Of a stretch of 64,000 nt of DNA, positions 1-7,232 are shown piece by piece (the first letter of the stretch is position 1; each line of letters opens with the position of its first letter). The DNA comes from Candidatus Heimdallarchaeum endolithica (lineage in GTDB: Archaea > Asgardarchaeota > Heimdallarchaeia > Heimdallarchaeales > Heimdallarchaeaceae). Position numbers and translations under genes: made by a program. Where the stretch lies: the NCBI GenBank assembly GCA_021513715.1, contig CP084167.1:1752571-1816570 (forward strand), in the 5' to 3' direction. Under the pieces are notes generated by a model. The model did no database searches, was not told the origin of the DNA, and worked only from the letters and a program-made list of their open reading frames with translations.

Positions 1-202
1 AACCAGTTTTGATAAAAATTCAATATCCACTTAAATGCAGCCTTAAATTAGAGCAAAAACTCGAACATATGTGTTTGTTCTTAATTAGTCAACAAATTTC
101 TTAACCAATAATTTATTATAAAATTAAATTTATATTTGTGATTCTCAGGTTTTCTTTTCTTCTGATAACGATTTTCAATACAATACTTATTTTATTTTCT
201 AA

Positions 203-424
203 ACAGAAAAAGAGAAGATTTACAAACTAATAATCCTCTTTGTTTCTTTAGCACTTTCATTTTTGTTACATTGGAACTTTGTATTTATTTTTGCTTTATC
301 AGTTTCTCTTTTGGCTATCCTTTGTCAAAATTGCAATTCTCCAATTAAAGTATCTAACAAATTTTGTGATCATTGTGGCTTTAAAATAGAAAAACATAAT
401 GAAATCAAACCACTAAAAACATAA
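203..424 (+). other. Candidate small zinc-ribbon membrane ORF without a normal start
   Basis: An open frame of about 73 codons runs from just after a stop at 200-202 to TAA at 422-424. It reads as two hydrophobic segments followed by a CxxC-x11-CxxC zinc-ribbon-like motif (CQNC...CDHC). It has no ATG or GTG start. The only conventional option is TTG at 263, which would cut the first hydrophobic segment; an ATT follows a purine-rich stretch near 222. It may be a small protein using a rare start, or the 3' remnant of a broken gene. The rest of 1-530 is AT-rich and shows nothing else I can name. Confidence 0.3.
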
Positions 425-530
425 AAAAGTGTAACTATCTTCTAATAAATGCTATTTTATTCTTTTTTAAATTAGTAGAAAGATTAAAGAAAGTTTAAAT
501 ATTGAATACGAAATCCTATTTAGTGATTTA

Positions 531-1454
531 GTGTCTCGTTTCAAGAACTTTATAATAAATTGCTTACCTGATTTTGCAGTTTATTTCTTTGCAAAACCTT
601 ATCTTGGTGGAAATAGCCTAGAAAAAGGAATTACTAAAGCAAAATTACTTTGGGAAAAAGGATTATCTTCAACTATTGACATGCTTGGTGAAGATTTGAA
701 AAGTGAAGAAGAAGTAGAGCATGCTATTAATGTTTATTTAAAAGCTATAGATAGAGTTAATGAAGAGCAAATGAAAGATTTTACTTCAATTTCTGTTAAA
801 CCTTCATCTCTAGGATATTTGGTATCTGAAGAATATTATATTGCCAATTTAGAAAAAGTTGTTTCTTATGCATCAGAAAAAGGGATTGAGATATCAATTG
901 ATATGGAAGATCATAACTATACAGACGTCACATTAAAATCATATAAACTACTAAAAGTGAAATATCCGCTTTTGGGCACTGTACTGCAAACTAGATTATT
1001 CAGAACAGACAGAGACATTGAAGAGTTAGGCGACATTAATGCGAGAATACGCTTATGCATTGGTATCTACAGAGAACCAAAAGAAATAGCTTACACCAAT
1101 AAAAAATTGATGAAAGAACGATTAATAGCCTTTGCACAAGAACTAATTTCCAAGAATCATTATGTAGCCTTCGCAACACATGATGAAAAATATATTAAAA
1201 GAATGCTTGCCATTGTCGACGAAAAAAATTTAACAAAAGAGCAGATTGAATTTCAAATGCTCCTTGGAGTACCAAGAAGGAAGATACAAAGAGAGATTAT
1301 TGAACGAGGATTTACTATGCGACTCTATGTACCTTTTGCAGAAGAGAAAAAGTATTCAATTGCTTACTTAAGAAGAAGGCTCTATGAAAACCCGTTCATG
1401 GTCTTTTCAGTTTTACGAAATATTTTAAGATCAATTTTTAAATTTGGAAATTAA
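531..1454 (+). CDS. Proline dehydrogenase (PRODH family)
   Basis: The 307-residue protein has the length and pattern of monofunctional bacterial-type proline dehydrogenase, a FAD-dependent TIM barrel that oxidises L-proline to 1-pyrroline-5-carboxylate. Near the C-terminus is the family signature RLYVPFAEE followed by YLRRRLYENP, whose arginines bind the substrate carboxylate. The segments SVKPSSLG, IDMED and FATHDE match earlier barrel strands. The start is GTG at 531; no upstream ATG is in frame. No P5C dehydrogenase is visible here, so the second pathway step must be elsewhere. A second, unrelated proline/sarcosine-type dehydrogenase is encoded at 6078-9312. Confidence 0.88.
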   Translation: MSRFKNFIINCLPDFAVYFFAKPYLGGNSLEKGITKAKLLWEKGLSSTIDMLGEDLKSEEEVEHAINVYLKAIDRVNEEQMKDFTSISVKPSSLGYLVSEEYYIANLEKVVSYASEKGIEISIDMEDHNYTDVTLKSYKLLKVKYPLLGTVLQTRLFRTDRDIEELGDINARIRLCIGIYREPKEIAYTNKKLMKERLIAFAQELISKNHYVAFATHDEKYIKRMLAIVDEKNLTKEQIEFQMLLGVPRRKIQREIIERGFTMRLYVPFAEEKKYSIAYLRRRLYENPFMVFSVLRNILRSIFKFGN

Positions 1455-1495
1455 AATTAGGAAAAATTTTTTTACACCTCTTCTATTTTTATTTA

Positions 1496-2590
1496 ATGAT
1501 ATGGACATCATTAGTTTACATCACGTCTGCAATTTCAATCTTACTAATCGTAATATTCTCAATGCTAAAATATCAATTTCAGATTTCTAGCCAAGCATTT
1601 TACTATTTTCTTTCGATGTTAATTTTCCTAATAATTTGGTTTATTGCTGATTTGGGTTTGATTATAGCAAGTAATTCAAGAAATTCTAATTTAGCTAGAA
1701 TTTTTTCTAAATTAGGTACAACATTTAGTATGGTCGCAATGATATCAGTAGTTTTTTATACACAATTTTTAACATCAAAAGAGTTTTTTAACTCTCCACA
1801 TGTTGTTATTTCATCATTTTTGCTTGGAGGTGTAATTGCACTTACATTATCTCCAGCATATGATATACAAGAAGCGATTGTAGATTCCACCAATATTTTT
1901 TACATCGCAAAAGTAAACACATCGTGGTTTATTTTTGATACAGCCCTACCTTTATATGCAGGTTGTTTGTTAATTTATTATTTAACTAGACAAAAAAAGA
2001 TTGTCCCAGAAAAACACAATTCAGCTCTAAATTTAATGATTATTGGAACAATAATATCTTTTTTTGGAACTATTACAATTTTTCTTTCTCGAAAGGTAAT
2101 ATTCATTATTTTTGACAAAATTATTTTACTTCACGTTGAATTGCTAGCAGTTGCAATTGGAGCAGTTATTATGCTTATTGCAACTATCCAAGGAGGAGTA
2201 AAAGCATTTTACTATTCATCTAAAATTCATTCAATTCATATTTACGACAATCTGGGAATGGATATATACACAGCAACTTTTGAAACAAAGAGAAATGTAT
2301 CAACTAGCATTATTCCTGGAGTAACAAGTGCCATATCAGTTTTTGCTACAGATTTAATAGGAAAAGATGTGAAACCAAATGAAATATCATTTGGTGAATA
2401 TTCGCTAATGATTGAAGCTTATGGAGAGATAAATTGTTTTGTCTGTGTTGAGTATCCAACAACAAATTTCAGAAAAGGTATACAAAATCTGATCAAACAA
2501 ATAAAAGTAAACCAGTCACATCAAGAGATTTCTGAACTGATTGAAGAAAACTTAGCTATAACTCCAATTTATCACAAGAATGCTAGCTAA
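1496..2590 (+). CDS. Multi-pass membrane protein with C-terminal longin/roadblock-like domain
   Basis: The 364-residue protein has about seven hydrophobic helices in residues 5-245, resembling the 7TM sensor region that precedes some histidine kinases. A soluble domain of about 100 residues follows (245-345). That domain reads strand-strand-helix-strand-strand-helix: IHIYDNLGMDIYTATF, a helix around SAISVFATDLIG, then SLMIEAYGEINCFVCVEY and a final helix. The pattern suits a longin/roadblock-type fold, common in Asgard archaea, but the assignment is inference. No kinase, GTPase or output-enzyme motif is present. It lies 41 bp after the proline dehydrogenase gene on the same strand and could be co-transcribed. 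Confidence 0.5.
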   Translation: MIWTSLVYITSAISILLIVIFSMLKYQFQISSQAFYYFLSMLIFLIIWFIADLGLIIASNSRNSNLARIFSKLGTTFSMVAMISVVFYTQFLTSKEFFNSPHVVISSFLLGGVIALTLSPAYDIQEAIVDSTNIFYIAKVNTSWFIFDTALPLYAGCLLIYYLTRQKKIVPEKHNSALNLMIIGTIISFFGTITIFLSRKVIFIIFDKIILLHVELLAVAIGAVIMLIATIQGGVKAFYYSSKIHSIHIYDNLGMDIYTATFETKRNVSTSIIPGVTSAISVFATDLIGKDVKPNEISFGEYSLMIEAYGEINCFVCVEYPTTNFRKGIQNLIKQIKVNQSHQEISELIEENLAITPIYHKNAS

Positions 2591-2617
2591 AATGTGCTTC
2601 AAAGAAATAAGTAAATT

Positions 2618-3133
2618 TTATTTCTTATTTAAGGAATATTCAGATTCTTGTATTAGAAGTTTTTTCTTCAGTTCAATTCCTCCTTCTGCAGAAAAATCAC
2701 CTATTTTTCCATTGGATAAGATAACCCTATGACAAGGAATAATTGGAGAAAAACGGTTTTTTGCCATTACGCTACCTACAAATCTAGCTGCATTAGGCAG
2801 TCCAGCTAATTTAGCTAATTTACCATAAGAAATTGTTTTTCCTACAGGAATTGTGATTAACGCCTTTAATACCTGAATTTCTTTGTTTGTGTAGCCAGAG
2901 AAATCAAATTCAATCTTTGGAATTTCATAGTTCACACCGTTTACTATGTTATTTATTACTCTGATTATTGGATGTTCATATTCAATCACTTCAACATCTT
3001 CATTGCACCTTGACCTTAGATAAGAGAGAAGTCTTTCTTTTGTTGAAAAATTATAGGTAGAATAGAACAATTTATTATTTCTAAGAATTATTCCCGTCCA
3101 AGTTTTTCCATTTTTTGAAAATATAAGTTGCAT
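2618..3133 (-). CDS. ogt: Methylated-DNA--protein-cysteine methyltransferase
   Basis: The 171-residue protein removes methyl groups from O6-methylguanine in DNA by transferring them to its own cysteine, a suicide repair reaction. The C-terminal half shows the full signature: IPVGKTISYGKLAKLAG (winged helix), ARFVGSVMAKNRF with the arginine finger, and the active-site motif PCHRV followed by GKIGDFSAEGG. The N-terminal 80 residues are poorly conserved, as usual in the Ogt/Ada family. It is convergent to the gene at 1496-2590 and stands alone. Confidence 0.92.
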   Translation of the reverse strand: MQLIFSKNGKTWTGIILRNNKLFYSTYNFSTKERLLSYLRSRCNEDVEVIEYEHPIIRVINNIVNGVNYEIPKIEFDFSGYTNKEIQVLKALITIPVGKTISYGKLAKLAGLPNAARFVGSVMAKNRFSPIIPCHRVILSNGKIGDFSAEGGIELKKKLLIQESEYSLNKK

Positions 3134-3185
3134 TTGATATTAGGAGCCCTCACATGCATTTATTTTTTACGTAATTTACAATTGT

Positions 3186-3323
3186 TGAGAAAGATAGAGA
3201 AAGAAAAAGGGAGAAAAGAGAGGAAGGAGAGGGGTTTTTATAGGGAAAAAAAGTAGAAGAAAAAGAGGAGAAGAAAAAAAAGAAAACAAAGGAAAAAGGA
3301 AAGGAAGGAAGGAAGGAAAAAGA
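3186..3323 (+). promoter_or_regulatory. Purine-rich leader with TATA-like box upstream of tnpB
   Basis: Almost every base from 3186 to the tnpB start is A or G on the + strand, including GGAAGG repeats next to the ATG that can act as ribosome binding sites. The main interruption is TTTTTATA at 3235-3242, a good archaeal TATA box with room for a transcription start about 25 bp downstream. The tract is low-complexity and unlike neighbouring intergenic DNA. Confidence 0.5.
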
Positions 3324-4775
3324 ATGATGGAGGACGTCGTCAAAACCTTGAAAGTGAGAATAAAGAAGGAGGTATTGACGACGAGGAAGAAGGAAAGGTT
3401 AAGGAGAATATCGGGGAGAGATACGAGGATAATAGAAAAGTATGTGAGAATAATACATCATAACAGAAGAAAAATATGTACTAAAACTAAAAAAGGGAAA
3501 ATAAGGGTACACAGAGGAAAACTAGATGAACTGACGCTAACTACTTCAAAAGTTAAAGAAGAAGAGAGAAGAAAGACTGTTCCTCACGATTTCAAGAAAA
3601 TGTTCCCTTATTGTTCCCACAATGAATTCCAAGAGTGTAGAGATATAGCCGTACAATTATATGAGCAAGGGTATAGACCCCGTTCTACTCGTCCTCCAAT
3701 AAAGAGAGCAAGAAGACAACTAATTAATGCAAAGAGGTTCATCCTTGTCCATTTACCTAAAGAGAAGAAGAATACTCTCACTCGTTGGTGGGTGGGGATA
3801 AGAGACTCGTTAGATACGTGGAGAAGAAACACCCCTTATCATCAGAAACTATGGTTACCTTTAGAGATGAGCACTTTCCACCAGAAGGAATTAAAGAAAG
3901 GGCGAATAAAAAGTCTAGAACTAAGATATAAACGTTCTACACGTGAGTGGTGGGTGTATTTCCAATTAAAAGTTCTTCCTTCTTCTTTTTATCCTCCTGA
4001 AGAAAAAAGTTCTTCTTCTCTTCCCCCAGCTGTGCTGGGAATAGATCTAGGGATAAACATTCCTGCTGCAGGAGTGTTACTGACCCCTAAAAAGAAATTA
4101 ACAAACAAAGAAATAAAATTCTGGCATACCAAACAGTGGAATAGAGTCAATCATCGATATAAACTCAAACTTTCCCGTCTTCAGAGGAAAGCGGCTTTAA
4201 ATGACCAGTCGGGTAAAAAACACCATATTTACCGTTTTCTCGGTCTTCTCCGAAGAAGATATAGAAACGTTAAACGAGCTTATAATCACCAATTTATAAG
4301 TGAGGTTATGCAGACGATAGAGACTTATGCACAAGTGTATGACCTTTTTGTCGTTGTAGGTTACCCTAAACATGTTCGCGAGGAGAAAGGAAAAGATAAA
4401 AGTACTCATAATTTTCGTAGAAAACTTCACCAGTGGAATTTTTCTTTAGTTCTTACTCTTCTCCGTTGGGCATTGATATTAAGCGGTTTTGAACCTCACC
4501 GAATATTAACCGTGGAGGAAAGAGGGACATCTTCTCACTGTGCTCGTTGTGGAAGGAAAGTTATCCGTCCCGTTAGAGGTTTAGTCCATTGCCCCTCTTG
4601 TGGTTATACTTTCCACTCTGACCTCACAGGAGCAATGAATATCGCTCGTAAATTCCTCGGGGCTCTTTTCCGTCCTCGAGGAACAACTATCACTGATTAC
4701 CTCACTGGTCAAAGATACAGTTCTACTCATTTCACTGTTTGCCTAGGGCTCAGCCATTGGTTGCAGTCCCAGTAG
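3324..4775 (+). CDS. tnpB: TnpB-family RNA-guided nuclease (IS605 OrfB)
   Basis: The 483-residue protein has the TnpB/Cas12-ancestor layout. A basic N-terminal region is followed by RuvC-I (GIDLGINI, Asp241). A C-terminal zinc finger has CARC at 406-409 and CPSC at 423-426, and RuvC-III reads HSDLTGAMNIARK (Asp433). At the RuvC-II position the usual glutamate is missing: the strand reads VVVGYPKH with glycine at 346. The acidic pair VEERGTSS (398-399), just before the zinc finger, could supply the residue, as in archaeal TnpBs with EDGTSS-like motifs. It is either a rearranged active site or a weakened nuclease. The lysine/arginine-rich, purine-rich coding strand contrasts with its neighbours, a sign of transfer. 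Confidence 0.88.
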   Translation: MMEDVVKTLKVRIKKEVLTTRKKERLRRISGRDTRIIEKYVRIIHHNRRKICTKTKKGKIRVHRGKLDELTLTTSKVKEEERRKTVPHDFKKMFPYCSHNEFQECRDIAVQLYEQGYRPRSTRPPIKRARRQLINAKRFILVHLPKEKKNTLTRWWVGIRDSLDTWRRNTPYHQKLWLPLEMSTFHQKELKKGRIKSLELRYKRSTREWWVYFQLKVLPSSFYPPEEKSSSSLPPAVLGIDLGINIPAAGVLLTPKKKLTNKEIKFWHTKQWNRVNHRYKLKLSRLQRKAALNDQSGKKHHIYRFLGLLRRRYRNVKRAYNHQFISEVMQTIETYAQVYDLFVVVGYPKHVREEKGKDKSTHNFRRKLHQWNFSLVLTLLRWALILSGFEPHRILTVEERGTSSHCARCGRKVIRPVRGLVHCPSCGYTFHSDLTGAMNIARKFLGALFRPRGTTITDYLTGQRYSSTHFTVCLGLSHWLQSQ

Positions 4776-5099
4776 ACAAAAAGGAAAGTGACTCCTTCTC
4801 TCTTGTAGGAGGAGGAAATCTTTCTTTCTTTTTTGTCTCTCGTGGAGTGAAGAAAAGAACTCACAACTCTTTTCATCTTTATGATTCCCACGATTCGTGT
4901 ATGATGTCTGTCTCACCCTCTTCATGACATTGTATGACTTGGTTGAGTTCCAGAGATTAAACCCCTTCAGTTAGTTTTCTCTCTTGCAAGACAGAGTGCG
5001 AAAAACTTTACGTAAAAAAGTAAATCATGTAATTAAAATTATTGGAATGAAATAAATAAAAAACAAAAATAATAGTGAAAACACAAAAATCTGTACTTA
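4776..5099. other. tnpB downstream region, probable element right end / guide RNA region
   Basis: This 324-bp stretch lies between tnpB and the convergent Mrp gene. Open frames on both strands here are short and low-complexity and do not look like proteins. Short inverted segments (CTCCT/AGGAG near 4790-4812) and a GC content above that of other spacers suit a transcribed, structured right end. TTACGTAA at 5008-5015 repeats the octamer left of the element. Confidence 0.4.
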
Positions 5100-5912
5100 T
5101 TATTTTTCTTTGTTAATATTTTCAAGCATTTTGGTTACAATTTCATCAAAAACGCTTTTAGTTAGATCATCTAATTTCACAGCTGGTTTTCCTATGTCTC
5201 CAGCCTCACATATCTTTGGAATTAGTGGAACAGCACCTAAAAATGGGATATTAAGCATCTTTGCAACATTTTTTCCTCCATCTTTAGCGAAGATGTAAGT
5301 GATATTTCCACAATGTTCACACTTGAAACCACTCATATTTTCAACAATTCCTAGAATTGGAGTGTTAGTAACATTTGCAAAATTGATAGATTTTCTTACA
5401 TCCAGTAGAGATACTGCTTGTGGAGTAGTAACAACTACCATTCCATTTAAATCTTTAATTGTTTGTACGATTGACAATGGCTCATCACTACTTCCAGGAG
5501 GTAGATCAACAATTAGAAAATCAAGTTCTCCCCATGCAACATCGCCTATGAGTTGCTTTAAGCCTTTTATTTTTAGAGGACCGCGCCAAATAATAGCTTT
5601 ACTTTTATCTTCAAGTAAAAACTCCATAGAAACAACTTTAACATTTCCTGCTTCAATTGGAAGTATCTTGTTTCCTTCAGACATTAGTTGTTCATTTTCT
5701 ACTCCCAACATCAAAGGTACATTTGGTCCAGTTATATCTGCATCAAGAATACCTACCTTATATCCTTTATCTGCTAAAGTTTGAGCAATGTTAACTGTAA
5801 CAGTTGTTTTTCCTGTTCCTCCTTTTCCGCTCAAAACAGCTATTTTATATTTGATCTTACTGAGTGTTTCCTCAATTTTTTGATCTTCTTCAGATTTTAA
5901 TTTTAGTTCCAT
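5100..5912 (-). CDS. Mrp/NBP35-type Fe-S cluster carrier ATPase
   Basis: The 270-residue P-loop ATPase of the Mrp/ApbC family assembles or carries [4Fe-4S] clusters in the cytosol. Residues about 28-38 hold the deviant Walker A GKGGTGKTT. IVDLPPGSSDEP is the switch/Walker B region. The cluster-bridging CxxC is seen in FKCEHCGN, followed by PFLGAVPL. The length is normal for archaeal Mrp proteins without the N-terminal DUF59 domain. It probably serves the many Fe-S proteins encoded nearby, such as the 7225-9312 dehydrogenase and the 49176 ferredoxin, but it is not in an operon with them. Confidence 0.9.
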   Translation of the reverse strand: MELKLKSEEDQKIEETLSKIKYKIAVLSGKGGTGKTTVTVNIAQTLADKGYKVGILDADITGPNVPLMLGVENEQLMSEGNKILPIEAGNVKVVSMEFLLEDKSKAIIWRGPLKIKGLKQLIGDVAWGELDFLIVDLPPGSSDEPLSIVQTIKDLNGMVVVTTPQAVSLLDVRKSINFANVTNTPILGIVENMSGFKCEHCGNITYIFAKDGGKNVAKMLNIPFLGAVPLIPKICEAGDIGKPAVKLDDLTKSVFDEIVTKMLENINKEK

Positions 5913-6077
5913 TTTAATCCCTTCTTTTCGTTATGAAAACCAAATAAATAATTTAAAAACAATTTGTTTCGTCAATTTTTTTGAATTTTAAGAATAAACT
6001 TGGTGCCCCCTAGCTTAATACTTGATTGAACTTTTTTATGTGATTAAAAGTTTATAATAAAAAAATTAAATAGAAAT

Positions 6078-7232
6078 CTATTTTAGTTTCTCAGTTGATT
6101 TAAAATCTCTATATAAAGATAATTCTTCTAGAATCCTTTTATCATCAGAAGTAAGTTCATTTGCGACTAATCTAAACAATAGTTCACCAAGTCCAGGTCC
6201 TAACATAAAACCTTGTCCACACATTCCAACTGCATTAATATATCCTTTAATTTCATTTACTGGTCCAACAATAGGGCTACCGTCTGGAGTCATAGGATAA
6301 ATACCTCTCCATGTTCTTCGTATTTTCAAATGCTTGGTTCTTGGTAATAGTTCAGTTATACGTTGTGCAACTTGAGGAAGAAAAACTGACGTTTCTCTAC
6401 AATCAGTTCCTGGAATTAAAGGGTCAGGAGTCAAACAGAGAATAAATTGACCATGTTTGTTTTGATAGAAATAAAAGTTTTTTGTACCAGGACGGCTTCG
6501 TATATCAACTACCAATGGTTTAACGAATTTTTTTACAGGTTCAGTGATACCTGATTCATGTGAATCTGGAAATATAGGGAGATCTATTCCCACCATTTTC
6601 CCTATTTTTGATGCTTCAGAGCCTGCAGCGTTTATAACGAAATCAGTTTCATAAACATTTTTATCAGTTTTAACCTGTTTTACTTGTCCATTTTCTGTCT
6701 TGATGTCTGTAACTGTTTCCTCAAAAAAGAAATCAGCCCCTTCTTTTTTTGCAGCATCATAAAATGCATATGAACAAAGTATAGGTGATGCAGTTCCATC
6801 TTCTGGTGAGTAAGTACCTCCTCGTAACTCTTCATCAACGATTCCAGGCACTAATTCTTTTATTTTCTCTTTAGTTACCCAGTTGATATTTAAACCAGCC
6901 TTTTGTTGGATATTTATTGTTTCTTTCAGCATTTTCTCATCTTTTTCTGTATAAGCAACAAATACATATCCCCCTTGTTCCCACTCAATATCATGACCGT
7001 ATTTGTCTTTCCAAGTAGAGAAGATACGTATGGAATCAAGACAAATTTTAATTTTAGCAAAACTAGAATGAGTTGCTCTGACACCACCTATTGCACGTTT
7101 ATTTTGTCCTTGTCCAGTCGCAGTATTACTTTCTATTACTGCAACTTTCAATCCTCTTTTCGCTGTTGATAAAGCAGTGGGAACTCCTACACTTCCTCCG
7201 CCTATAATTACAACATCATACTTTTTATTCAT
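6078..7232 (-). CDS. FAD-dependent amine oxidoreductase, beta subunit (DAO family)
   Basis: The 384-residue protein has an N-terminal Rossmann dinucleotide motif (VIIGGGSVGVPTALSTAKRG) and the DAO-family C-terminal hallmark GMCGQGFMLGPGLGELL. It resembles the beta subunits of sarcosine oxidase, L-proline dehydrogenase and HcnC-type enzymes, which oxidise secondary amines or D-amino acids at FAD. Its start overlaps the 3' end of the upstream 695-residue gene by 8 bp, so the two are translationally coupled and probably form one complex. The substrate is not readable from sequence; L-proline, hydroxyproline, sarcosine and glycine are all possible. Confidence 0.82.
   Translation of the reverse strand: MNKKYDVVIIGGGSVGVPTALSTAKRGLKVAVIESNTATGQGQNKRAIGGVRATHSSFAKIKICLDSIRIFSTWKDKYGHDIEWEQGGYVFVAYTEKDEKMLKETINIQQKAGLNINWVTKEKIKELVPGIVDEELRGGTYSPEDGTASPILCSYAFYDAAKKEGADFFFEETVTDIKTENGQVKQVKTDKNVYETDFVINAAGSEASKIGKMVGIDLPIFPDSHESGITEPVKKFVKPLVVDIRSRPGTKNFYFYQNKHGQFILCLTPDPLIPGTDCRETSVFLPQVAQRITELLPRTKHLKIRRTWRGIYPMTPDGSPIVGPVNEIKGYINAVGMCGQGFMLGPGLGELLFRLVANELTSDDKRILEELSLYRDFKSTEKLK

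Larger units (their letters stand above)
3167..5015 (+). mobile_element. Autonomous TnpB-only (IS605-type) element, ends approximate
   Basis: A complete tnpB lies within a region bounded by two copies of the octamer TTACGTAA at 3167-3174 and 5008-5015. No tnpA is present. Downstream of tnpB, 4776-5007 contains short inverted segments such as CTCCT...AGGAG around 4790-4812, as expected for the right end that encodes the guide (omega) RNA. The boundaries are inferred from the shared octamer and are uncertain. Confidence 0.5.

Noticed and set aside
4739..4927. Short open frames on both strands just after tnpB
   Set aside because: Low-complexity Ser/Phe- and Arg-rich translations, no start signals, and located where the element's noncoding right end is expected.
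5299..5784. 161-codon frame opposite the Mrp ATPase gene
   Set aside because: Antisense shadow of a well-conserved gene; composition reflects the complementary codons.
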